From a bacterium CG_4_9_14_3_um_filter_65_15 (GTDB lineage Bacteria > Krumholzibacteriota > Krumholzibacteriia > LZORAL124-64-63), in assembly GCA_002790835.1 (NCBI GenBank), contig PFVX01000047.1, forward strand, positions 1 through 39,306: 39,306 bases of DNA. The letters are read 5' to 3'. The notes below the pieces were generated by a model. The model was not told the origin of the DNA, did no database searches, and worked only from the letters and a program-made list of their open reading frames with translations. Shown here piece after piece: positions 32,740 through 39,306 of this stretch. Position 1 is the first letter of the stretch. Each line of letters starts with the position of its first letter. The translations under genes were made by a program, and so were the position numbers.

Positions 32740-34506
32740 TCAGCGGTTCAAAGCATCGGTTGTGGGCATACGATAACGCTCATGACCGGGAATGTCGCCC
32801 CCCGATATCGGAGTCGCCCCGTGCCTCTGCAGGACCGCGCGCCAGAATCCCGCGGCGGTGTCCCCGGGGGTCAGGGCGATCTCCACCTCGGCGATTCCCG
32901 CCCGGGCCGCCTGGCGCAAGAAGCGGACCGCCAGGCTGTCGCTGCCGACGCAAGCGAAGGTCGCGGTCCGGAAGGCGACGATCTCAGGCGGCACCCAGCC
33001 CGTCGCGCCGCCGGTCACCGGCTTTGCGAGTTCCTGCGCCCTGGTCATCCACAGGGCTTCGCTGCGGTCCTCGGCGTACTCGTCGACCACCCCCGGCAGG
33101 GTGAGGACCGGGCCGGCCGCCTGCAGGGCCGCCGGCAGAGGGCGTCCGGTCATGGGGACGGCCTGGGCAGGCACGCCCATGGGCAGGGACATCAAGGCCA
33201 TGAGCGCCACCGCCGGAAGGGCCAGAAGGCGCCAGCGGCCGCTCTCGCCCGTCAGCGCCGCGGCCCCCGCCGCCGCCCACCAGGCCACCGCGATGGTCAG
33301 CAGCCAGGAGAATCGCCAGGCCCCCCGGAAAGCCCGAAACGGCGGCACGAGGAACCGCATCCATTCCAGGGGCAGGGGCAGGCGGAAATCCGTCCCCGGC
33401 ACCCCCACCGAATCCCCGAAGGCCAGCACCAGGCCGACCGCGCCCATGACCAGCAGGGCGTGGCCTGCCGCCCTCTGCCGGCAGCCCAGCCCCACGCGCC
33501 TGCGCCAGCCGTAAACGGCCAGGGCCAGGGAAACCCAGCCCGGGTGGAGGGTCTGGCGGACCCAGTCCCGGTGCCGCGCCGGATCCTGGACCCCGTGACC
33601 GGTCCAGTCGCTCCAGCGGCCGCGATAGGCACCGCGATTGAGCAGGTGCTGAATGTCCGCGCTGCCGAGCCGCACCTCCACCTCGGAGCGGGTGAATTGT
33701 GGATAGTCTCGTCTGAGCCGCAACTGCGGCTGGGCCAGAACGAGCACCAGCAGGACGGTCACCGTCGCCGGCAACCAGGCCGCGCGCAAGGGTCCCATCA
33801 CACAGGTCGCGAGGCCATCGCCCGCGCGCACGCGTCCGATCAGCCAGCAGATCTTCAGCACCGCCGTGCCCACCACGGCGTAGGCGAATCCGTACCAGCC
33901 CCAGGCCGCCTGCAGGACCAGGCCCACACCGACCAGCCACCACCAGGGGCCGGATCCGCAACCTTCCTGCCGGCGCTTCAGGGCCATGACCACCGCGGCC
34001 AGCACGAACAGGACCCCCGGCGGAGGCAGCTGATTCAGGTGGCCCAGCTGGGCGGTCGTGTAGGGCGCCCCCACCAGGGCCAGGGCCGCCACGCCGGAGC
34101 CGCGCCAGGTGCCGTCTGCGGCGCGCCACAGCGCGGCCATGCCCGCGGCCGCCAGCGCCAGGCTGCCCAGGAAGGCGAAGTTGTACTGCGCTGAGACGGT
34201 GGGGTGAAACAGGATGTGCAGCGGCCAGATGAGCCAGGCCTGGCCCAGCAGGGGATCCATGCAGCCCAGCATGCCGTGCAGGGGGTAGAAGATGGGCAGG
34301 TCCAGCCACACCTGCGGCTGCCACCAGTGGGCCGTCGACCACTGCAGCAGGCCCAGCTGCAGCATGGCGTCGATGCCGCCGAAAGGTCCGAGGACCGAGC
34401 CGGACCAGCCTCCCAGCACCGGCCGCATGGTCCAGGCCAGAAAGAGGGCGACGCCGGCCCAGGCCAGCTTGTCCGGGGCTGACTTGTCCCGGGCCGTGCG
34501 CATCAT
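32740..34506 (-). CDS. Polytopic membrane protein, possible GT-C glycosyltransferase
   Basis: The 588-residue protein has about ten to twelve hydrophobic segments. A first extracytoplasmic loop holds GGIDAMLQ and tryptophan-rich sequence, and a soluble C-terminal tail of about 150 residues follows. The layout resembles GT-C/PMT-like or YfhO-like lipid-sugar-dependent transferases, but no diagnostic motif is certain. The start at 34506 is an ATGA overlap with the cupin stop; the long frame upstream is the cupin region read in another frame (arginine/glycine-rich, not membrane-like). A methyltransferase gene follows 21 nt later. Confidence 0.72.
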   Translation of the reverse strand: MMRTARDKSAPDKLAWAGVALFLAWTMRPVLGGWSGSVLGPFGGIDAMLQLGLLQWSTAHWWQPQVWLDLPIFYPLHGMLGCMDPLLGQAWLIWPLHILFHPTVSAQYNFAFLGSLALAAAGMAALWRAADGTWRGSGVAALALVGAPYTTAQLGHLNQLPPPGVLFVLAAVVMALKRRQEGCGSGPWWWLVGVGLVLQAAWGWYGFAYAVVGTAVLKICWLIGRVRAGDGLATCVMGPLRAAWLPATVTVLLVLVLAQPQLRLRRDYPQFTRSEVEVRLGSADIQHLLNRGAYRGRWSDWTGHGVQDPARHRDWVRQTLHPGWVSLALAVYGWRRRVGLGCRQRAAGHALLVMGAVGLVLAFGDSVGVPGTDFRLPLPLEWMRFLVPPFRAFRGAWRFSWLLTIAVAWWAAAGAAALTGESGRWRLLALPAVALMALMSLPMGVPAQAVPMTGRPLPAALQAAGPVLTLPGVVDEYAEDRSEALWMTRAQELAKPVTGGATGWVPPEIVAFRTATFACVGSDSLAVRFLRQAARAGIAEVEIALTPGDTAAGFWRAVLQRHGATPISGGDIPGHERYRMPTTDALNR

Positions 34507-34868
34507 GCCGGGTCGTCGTCCCGGTTCACGGTGTCGGGTGAAAAGGCCGGCAGGCAGATCGCCACGTACTCGGCGCCGTCCTCGTCGGGGCAGCTGTAGC
34601 GGACCCACTCTCCCGGATCGACCACGATCGCCTGACCGGCGCTCACATTCCGTTCGCCGTCCTCCGACTCCACCCGCAGCCGCCCCCGCAGGACCAGGGT
34701 CACCTCGCGGAAATCCGGCCGCTGGCCGGGCTCCTGCCATCCTCCCGGGGCCACCATGCGGGCCACGCTCACGCTGGTGTCGCCCGAGCGGATGCCCCCG
34801 ACGAATTCCTCGATGCGCTTGCCCCCCTCGGCGGGAATCAGCGCGGGTTCTCTGATGATCCTGGGCAT
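34503..34868 (-). CDS. Small cupin protein
   Basis: The 121-residue protein is a single cupin beta barrel (VSVARMVAPGGWQEP, REVTLVLRGRLRVE, VSAGQAIVVDPGEWVRYS). The usual first-motif histidines are largely absent (GGWQEPG instead of GxxxxxHxH), so metal binding is doubtful. The start at 34868 has AGGAGG 5 nt upstream; a longer frame to 34940 lacks one. Its stop overlaps the start of the membrane-protein gene. Function unknown. Confidence 0.82.
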   Translation of the reverse strand: MPRIIREPALIPAEGGKRIEEFVGGIRSGDTSVSVARMVAPGGWQEPGQRPDFREVTLVLRGRLRVESEDGERNVSAGQAIVVDPGEWVRYSCPDEDGAEYVAICLPAFSPDTVNRDDDPA

Positions 34869-34978
34869 GTCATCCTCCTGAAGGGGTCGATTCCGGTCAT
34901 TGAACACCAACGGCCGTCGATCGACAACGGGCATCACCACCGAAGTTCAGGATGGACGGGCGCAGAAAATCGCCCGAG

Positions 34979-36403
34979 CTAAGCGGAGGCGCGGTTCCGG
35001 CTGTCCAGGAGGGAGACCGCAATGTAGGACACCAAAGATGCCAGGATCCCCGCCAGGCTGGCCTGAATGCCGCCGGGCAGGGTCCAGCCCCCGGCGATGA
35101 GCGTCAGAGCGGTGCCGCCGCCGGCGATCATGGAGATCACCGCCGCCCGGCCGGTGCCCCACTTGAAGTGGAAGACCCCCAGGGTGGGGATGAACAGGCC
35201 CGCCACCATGAAGGTGTAGGCGTGCAGGATGAGTTCCAGGACCGTCTGCAGGCTGGCCGCCAGCAGCACGGCCACCACGCCGATCAGACCCGTCACGAGC
35301 ATGGAGACGTGCATCTGGCGGCGATGGTCGGCGTCACGCAGCAGACCCAGGCGCAGCAGCACGTCGTTGACCACGTTGCCGGAGGCGGCCATCATGCAGC
35401 TGTCGGCGGTGGACATGATGGCCGAGAAGTAGGCCGCGGCCACGAGGCCGGCCGCGCCCACGGGCAGCACTTCGGCGATGAGGCGGGGCAGCCCCGTCTC
35501 GGGCTCCACATCCGGGAACATGACCCGCGAGCACATCCCCATCAACACGCCCATGAAGGACATCAGCGGCCATTCCAGCAGGCCCGCCATGTACCACGCG
35601 CGGCGGACGTCCTTGACCTCCCGCACGGCGTAGATGCGCTGGTACAGGGTCATGCCCACGAACCAGATGGGCACGATGGTGGTCAGCCAGTTGATGAACG
35701 TGGCCGGACTGAGGTGGAAGAGGTCGAAATGCGACGCCGGCAGCGCGGCCTTCAGGCCCGACCAGCCGCCCACGTCGTACAGGGCCATGGGCAGGGCGAC
35801 CAGGGTCAGGCCGCCCAGCAGCACCAGCCACTGCACGGTGTCGGTGTAGATGACCGCCTTGAGGCCGCCGAACATGGTGTAGATGACGGTGACCCCCGCG
35901 ATGACCACCAGGGAGAAGAACATGGGATCCATCCCCCAAAACCCCTGCCGGAAAACGGTGACCGAAGCCAGCTTGGCTCCGGCCAGCACCTGCCCTCCCG
36001 TGAATCCCAGGTAGCCGATGGCGGAAATCGCCGCGGCGATGGCGGCCGCCACGGTGCCGTAGCGCCAGCGCAACAGGTCCGGGTAGGTGAGCAGGCCATC
36101 GCGTACATCGAGCCGCTTGACGTGGGGAATGAGCAGCACCGTGGCCAACCAGGCGCCCAGCAGCCCGGTGAAAAGCAGCCAGCTGCCCGACAGACCCATG
36201 GTGTAGCCCAGACCGCCCAGGCCGATGGAGAAGCCGCCGCCCACATCGGTGGCCACCACGGACATGCCCACATGGCGCCAGTCCATGTTGCGACCGCCCA
36301 CGTAGTAGTCCTCCATCCCCTTGTTGCGCCGGTAGTGGTAGAGGCCGACGGCCAGGATTACGAGCATGTAGACGGCGAAGATGAGATCGTCGAACAGATT
36401 CAT
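34979..36403 (-). CDS. Sodium:solute symporter (SSS family)
   Basis: The 474-residue protein has about 12-13 transmembrane segments and SSS family signatures: the first helix FAVYMLVILAVGLY, the DYYVGGRNM loop, ATDVGGGFSIG and the late sodium-site motif SAIMSTADSCMM. It would import a small solute such as proline, a sugar or another organic compound with sodium; substrate is not readable. The start at 36403 has GAGG about 7 nt upstream; a longer frame to 36481 overlaps the MarR gene. It begins 7 nt after the MarR stop, which implies a two-gene operon under MarR control. Confidence 0.9.
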   Translation of the reverse strand: MNLFDDLIFAVYMLVILAVGLYHYRRNKGMEDYYVGGRNMDWRHVGMSVVATDVGGGFSIGLGGLGYTMGLSGSWLLFTGLLGAWLATVLLIPHVKRLDVRDGLLTYPDLLRWRYGTVAAAIAAAISAIGYLGFTGGQVLAGAKLASVTVFRQGFWGMDPMFFSLVVIAGVTVIYTMFGGLKAVIYTDTVQWLVLLGGLTLVALPMALYDVGGWSGLKAALPASHFDLFHLSPATFINWLTTIVPIWFVGMTLYQRIYAVREVKDVRRAWYMAGLLEWPLMSFMGVLMGMCSRVMFPDVEPETGLPRLIAEVLPVGAAGLVAAAYFSAIMSTADSCMMAASGNVVNDVLLRLGLLRDADHRRQMHVSMLVTGLIGVVAVLLAASLQTVLELILHAYTFMVAGLFIPTLGVFHFKWGTGRAAVISMIAGGGTALTLIAGGWTLPGGIQASLAGILASLVSYIAVSLLDSRNRASA

Positions 36404-36410
36404 ATCGTCC

Positions 36411-36917
36411 TCAGATGGTGGAGGCGGAGATGTCGGCTTCTTCGATGGGACCGGCTTCCAGCAGTGGCGCAACCTCGCCATCCCCGACCTCGAGCAGGCT
36501 CACGATGCGCTCCAGGGATTGGGCGATGACGATGAGTTCGCGCTCCTCGAGACGCGACAGCCCCGCCGCCAGCCGGTTCTGCAGCAGCGAGGGCACCGTG
36601 TCGACGAGTTCGCGCCCGGAATCGGTGATGTGGCCCAGGACGATGCGCCGGTCCTGGGTGCTGCGCTCCCGTACCACCAGGCCCTTGAGCTCCAACCGGT
36701 CCAGGATGCCCACCACCGTGCTCGGGCTGAGTTGGACGAGCTTGGCCAGGGCCGACATGGTCAACGGCCCGTCGTCGTAAAGGGTCTGCAGGCAAAGCAG
36801 TTGTGGGCTGGTGATCTTGTATTCGGCGGAGAGCTTGTGGGAGTAGACATCCACCGCCCGCATGATGCGCCTCAAGGATCGGAAAATCCACAGGGCGAAA
36901 CCGGGCTGCGTGCTCAT
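36411..36917 (-). CDS. MarR family transcriptional regulator
   Basis: The 168-residue protein has the MarR winged helix: ITSPQLLCLQTL, the recognition region LAKLVQLSPSTVVGILDRLE (about 59-78) and the wing RERSTQDRRIVLGHIT with the conserved DRR. The C-terminal helices form the dimer interface. It likely represses its own operon, including the downstream symporter, and responds to a small ligand. The ATG has GGGGAG 6 nt upstream, and a strong promoter lies 46-73 nt before it. Confidence 0.9.
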   Translation of the reverse strand: MSTQPGFALWIFRSLRRIMRAVDVYSHKLSAEYKITSPQLLCLQTLYDDGPLTMSALAKLVQLSPSTVVGILDRLELKGLVVRERSTQDRRIVLGHITDSGRELVDTVPSLLQNRLAAGLSRLEERELIVIAQSLERIVSLLEVGDGEVAPLLEAGPIEEADISASTI

Positions 36918-36962
36918 CGTCTACTCCCCGAACGGGTTGGGCAATTACTTAGAATAAGAAAT

Positions 36963-36990
36963 ATTTTAATGCGATTATTTTGTGTGTCAA
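36963..36990 (-). promoter_or_regulatory. Sigma-70 promoter of the marR-symporter operon
   Basis: On the minus strand a perfect TTGACA (36985-36990) and TAAAAT (36963-36968) are 16 nt apart. The downstream AT-rich stretch includes CTTA-GAA-TAAG (an inverted repeat near 36944-36959) and could hold the MarR operator. The surrounding block is notably AT-rich for this window. Confidence 0.7.
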
Positions 36991-37063
36991 GGATTGGGGC
37001 AAGTGCGGCCGACGAAGGGCCAGATGGCCGGCATCTTCATCGCTACCCTGGCCGGACCCTCGG

Positions 37064-38041
37064 TCAACCGGACTCCGGCTCCTCGCCTTCGGGGGTGTGC
37101 AACTCCTCGACCAGACCAGGTCGCGGTTCCCGACGGACACTCAGTTCGAAGATGTCCGGGCGCGAATAATGGCCCGCGGTATCCAGCTGCCAGCGGGGAC
37201 CGATCAACTGGTCCGGGTGAACCTCCGCGTAGAGGATCCCCTCTTCTCCATCCAGCGGGCCGGCTACGATCTTGCCGTCGGGATCGACGATGAGACTGAG
37301 TCCCGGGTTGAGCCATCCCTCGACATCCGCCAGGTACTTCGATTTGAATTCCAGGTCATCCGGGATGTCGTCCTTGTGGAAGGCCTGACAGGCTCCCACC
37401 ACGAAGCAGCGCCCTTCCTTCGCGACGTGCCGCATGGAAGAGATCCAGGGCTCGCCCCGGTCCCAGGTCGGGGCGACGTGGATCTGTTCACCCCGCATGG
37501 CCAGGGCATGGCGGGCCAGCGGCATGTAGTTCTCCCAGCACAGGAGTCCGCTCACGCGACCGAAGGGAAGGTCAAAGACTTCGAGGTCGCTGCCGGAGGC
37601 CTGCCCCCAGACCAGTCGCTCGCCCCCCGTGGGAATCAGCTTGCGGTGCTTCCCGAGCACCTTCCCGTCCGGACCGAAGTAGAGGAGCGTGTTGAACAGG
37701 GTGGAATCGCTGCTCTCGGAGTTTCGCTCGTTCACCCCGATCGCCACGGTCACCCCGTAGTCGCCCGCCACCTCGGCGAGGAGATTCGCCTCCGGCCCGG
37801 GGATCGCGACGGAGCTGTCGTGCAGCAGGGTATAGAGCTTGCGCAACGGATGGGTTTGACCCGGCGGAATGAACCACACCCAGACGGGATACCCCGACAC
37901 GAAGGCCTCGGGGAACACCACGAGCGAGGCCCCGCCCTTGCCCGCCTTCTCGATGAGCCGGCACGCCTTGGCGATGGTCGCATCCTTGTCGAGGAATACG
38001 GAAGCGGCCTGGACTGCCGCGATCGTGAAGGGCTGTTTCAC
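37064..38041 (-). CDS. Nitrilase (carbon-nitrogen hydrolase)
   Basis: The 325-residue protein has the Glu-Lys-Cys triad of the nitrilase superfamily: E45 in VVFPEAFVSGYP, K134 in KHRKLIPT and C168 in LLCWENYMP. The CWEN sequence at the nucleophile and the length fit true nitrilases (aliphatic or aromatic nitriles to acids) better than amidases or beta-ureidopropionases. The enzyme is cytosolic with no signal peptide. The start is GTG at 38041, with AAAGG about 9 nt upstream. It is 80 nt after the VIT gene and upstream of the MarR promoter, all on the minus strand. Confidence 0.92.
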   Translation of the reverse strand: MKQPFTIAAVQAASVFLDKDATIAKACRLIEKAGKGGASLVVFPEAFVSGYPVWVWFIPPGQTHPLRKLYTLLHDSSVAIPGPEANLLAEVAGDYGVTVAIGVNERNSESSDSTLFNTLLYFGPDGKVLGKHRKLIPTGGERLVWGQASGSDLEVFDLPFGRVSGLLCWENYMPLARHALAMRGEQIHVAPTWDRGEPWISSMRHVAKEGRCFVVGACQAFHKDDIPDDLEFKSKYLADVEGWLNPGLSLIVDPDGKIVAGPLDGEEGILYAEVHPDQLIGPRWQLDTAGHYSRPDIFELSVRREPRPGLVEELHTPEGEEPESG

Positions 38042-38121
38042 CGGTCCGGACCTTTCGTGAGTGAAGGTGATCCTTTGTCGAAAAAAAGGGCCAGCGAACC
38101 GACCTCCGCCAGAGGCAGGGG

Positions 38122-38814
38122 TCAGACCACGGTTCCGAATAGCATTCCGACGCCGGCGGTGGCAGCCATGGCAACCGCGCCCCAGAATGTGACTCGGCCG
38201 ATACCGACGCCGATCGGCGCCCCTCCAGCCCGCGCGGCCATGCCGCCCAGCAGGGCCAGGAACAGCAGGGAACCGCCGGCCACCAGCGGAGCCAACAAAT
38301 TCGCCGGGCCGAACAGGGCCAGGGCCAGCGGGAGAGCCGCGCCTACGGCGAAGGTGCTGGCGGAGGCCAGCGAAGCCTGGAGCGGCCGGGCGCTGTGCAT
38401 TTCCGACATGCCGAGCTCGTCGCGGGCGTGGGCCCCGAGGGCGTCGTGGGTCATGAGCTGATCGGCCACCTCCTGCGCGAGCGCCGGTTGGAGCCCCCTG
38501 TGCACGTAGATTTCGGCCAGCTCCTGCCGTTCGTGTTCCGTGTCGTGTTCCAGCTCATGGCGCTCGCGGGCCAGGTCGGCCTTTTCGGTGTCCGCCTGGG
38601 AACTCACCGAGACGTATTCGCCCGCGGCCATGGACATGGCTCCGGCCACCAGGCCGGCAATCCCGGCGATGAGCACGTCGCCTCGCGGCGCCTGCGCGGC
38701 GGCCACCCCGACCACGAGACTGGCCGTGGAAACGATGCCGTCGTTGGCGCCGAGGACGGCGGCGCGCAGCCAGCCGATCCGCTCGGCATAGTGGCGTTCG
38801 TGGTGCTTGCTCAT
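38122..38814 (-). CDS. VIT1/CCC1 family iron/manganese transporter
   Basis: The 230-residue protein has five predicted transmembrane helices. TM1-TM2 carry the family signature LGANDGIVSTASLVVGV and GLVAGAMSMAAGEYVSVSSQ. The hydrophilic charged loop (about 75-140, rich in Glu/His) is where family members bind metal before transport. It probably exports or sequesters Fe2+ or Mn2+. The ATG at 38814 has AAAGGG 5 nt upstream. It is divergent from the rod-like gene with 170 nt between them. Confidence 0.9.
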   Translation of the reverse strand: MSKHHERHYAERIGWLRAAVLGANDGIVSTASLVVGVAAAQAPRGDVLIAGIAGLVAGAMSMAAGEYVSVSSQADTEKADLARERHELEHDTEHERQELAEIYVHRGLQPALAQEVADQLMTHDALGAHARDELGMSEMHSARPLQASLASASTFAVGAALPLALALFGPANLLAPLVAGGSLLFLALLGGMAARAGGAPIGVGIGRVTFWGAVAMAATAGVGMLFGTVV

Positions 38815-38984
38815 TCGTGCCCTTTCGGCGGCTGGGATTCCTGCCCCGTGACCTCGTACTCGATCTCCTGCATCATATCCCTCTCGGGCAGCGGTGGCGA
38901 CCCTGGAACGTTGGCCGGTCCGGATTGCTGTTTTTTCTCAAGTTTCGCCCCGGCCCGCCGATACAACTGGTGGGGAGGTGGGTC

Positions 38985-39215
38985 ATGATGGTATCCGGTC
39001 TGAATGCAGCGATCCAGGGCTTCGAATGGAATCGAGGCCAATTCGCCGCCCAGGCCGAAAAGATCAGCCGTGCCGGCCTCGATGACTCACCCCCCGCCAA
39101 CCTGCCGAAGACCTCCGTGGACCTGAAGGAAGCCCAGTGCGGGCTGGAAGCGAATTTCGCCGTTCTGCGCGCCGCCGACGAGATGGTCGGAACCCTCATC
39201 GACATCCTCGCCTAG
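38985..39215 (+). CDS. Small flagellar rod/hook C-terminal-like protein
   Basis: The 76-residue protein starts MMVSGLNAAIQGF and ends with a segment resembling the C-terminal helix of flagellar rod and hook proteins (VDLKEAQCGLEANFAVLRAADEMVGTLIDIL; key features are VDL, the LEANF block and ADEM-GTLIDIL). It is far shorter than FlgB, FlgC or FlgG and lacks their central domain. Stand-alone short relatives occur in deltaproteobacteria and related phyla; their role is not established. GGAGG lies 6 nt before the first ATG. The IS1182-type sequence begins right after its stop. No other flagellar gene is in the window. Confidence 0.65.
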   Translation: MMVSGLNAAIQGFEWNRGQFAAQAEKISRAGLDDSPPANLPKTSVDLKEAQCGLEANFAVLRAADEMVGTLIDILA

Positions 39216-39306
39216 GAGCCTGCGCCGTAGAACTCCAGGAAGAGTTGTTGTAAAGTACGGGGATGAGCACTTCATTCCGTCCGTACCAGCCCGACCAGCC
39301 GTTCCT
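39216..39306 (+). mobile_element. Left end of an IS1182-type insertion sequence (cut by window edge)
   Basis: The bases after the rod-like stop (39216-39262) form a short leader to a transposase start. The terminal inverted repeat cannot be fixed because the other end is outside the window; it probably starts within a few bases of the TAG stop. Confidence 0.5.
39263..39306 (+). CDS. IS1182 family transposase, N-terminal fragment at window edge
   Basis: The 14 visible residues MSTSFRPYQPDQPF match the characteristic FRPY-PDQ start of IS1182 family (DDE, IS5-related) transposases, where LLPPSLxDWLPE usually follows. GGGG precedes the ATG. The rest of the gene is beyond the window, so intactness is unknown. 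Confidence 0.6.
   Translation, partial: MSTSFRPYQPDQPF

Noticed and set aside
38811-39041. Small open frame overlapping the VIT start by ATGA
   Set aside because: Its only plausible start (near 38876) has poor spacing to GAGAGG and would give about 22 residues without features; the longer version is antisense to the rod-like gene.
1-39306. CRISPR arrays, rRNA or tRNA genes, plasmid or phage modules
   Set aside because: No regularly spaced repeats, cas genes, rRNA segments, complete tRNA folds or phage structural genes were seen.

Overview
The window is visibly GC-rich, densely coded bacterial DNA. Several secreted proteins carry lipoprotein signals (lipobox cysteines), which suggests a diderm bacterium. 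The gene mix is tricorn-like and M28 secreted peptidases, a DUF4382 lipoprotein, PEP-synthase-like PPDK_N proteins and a chromosomal integron integrase. That mix would suit an uncultivated lineage such as the FCB superphylum (Krumholzibacteriota/Eisenbacteria-like) or a deltaproteobacterial relative, but this is inference only; no rRNA or tRNA gene is present to settle it.

Layout. 0-2.2 kb: an integron integrase without a recognisable attI or cassette array, behind a rhodanese-methyltransferase fusion. 2.3-6.3 kb: alpha-glucan phosphorylase convergent with an MFS transporter. 6.4-12.6 kb: a DUF4382 lipoprotein; a promoter driving GT2, a secreted GH31 and a DUF2461 protein; then a convergent Yip1-type membrane protein with its winged-helix regulator. 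12.6-13.4 kb: a non-coding stretch carrying a perfect 53-bp inverted repeat just before ornithine aminotransferase (rocD) and a metallophosphoesterase.

15.5-23.4 kb: a minus-strand gene set that reads PAS/sigma-54 activator, glutamate dehydrogenase, then two PEP/pyruvate-binding (PPDK_N) proteins that overlap by 4 nt. The last is a 1073-residue GAF-PPDK_N-unknown-nucleotidyltransferase fusion. With rocD beside it this looks like a nitrogen/amino-acid catabolism locus with an uncharacterised phosphotransfer or nucleotidyl-transfer module. Three neighbouring genes here (activator, shorter PPDK_N protein, metallophosphoesterase) each carry one frameshift, and all three lack one base modulo 3.

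23.6-28.3 kb: a translationally coupled M28 peptidase and tricorn-like protease. Their terminator has been split by a 178-bp MITE-like element that duplicated the TTAG loop. 28.6-38.8 kb: a CYTH protein, then a long minus-strand series: VIT-family metal transporter, nitrilase, MarR regulator with solute symporter, cupin, polytopic membrane protein, methyltransferase, D,D-carboxypeptidase and TPR lipoprotein. The right edge holds a small flagellar-rod-like protein followed at once by the start of an IS1182-type transposase.
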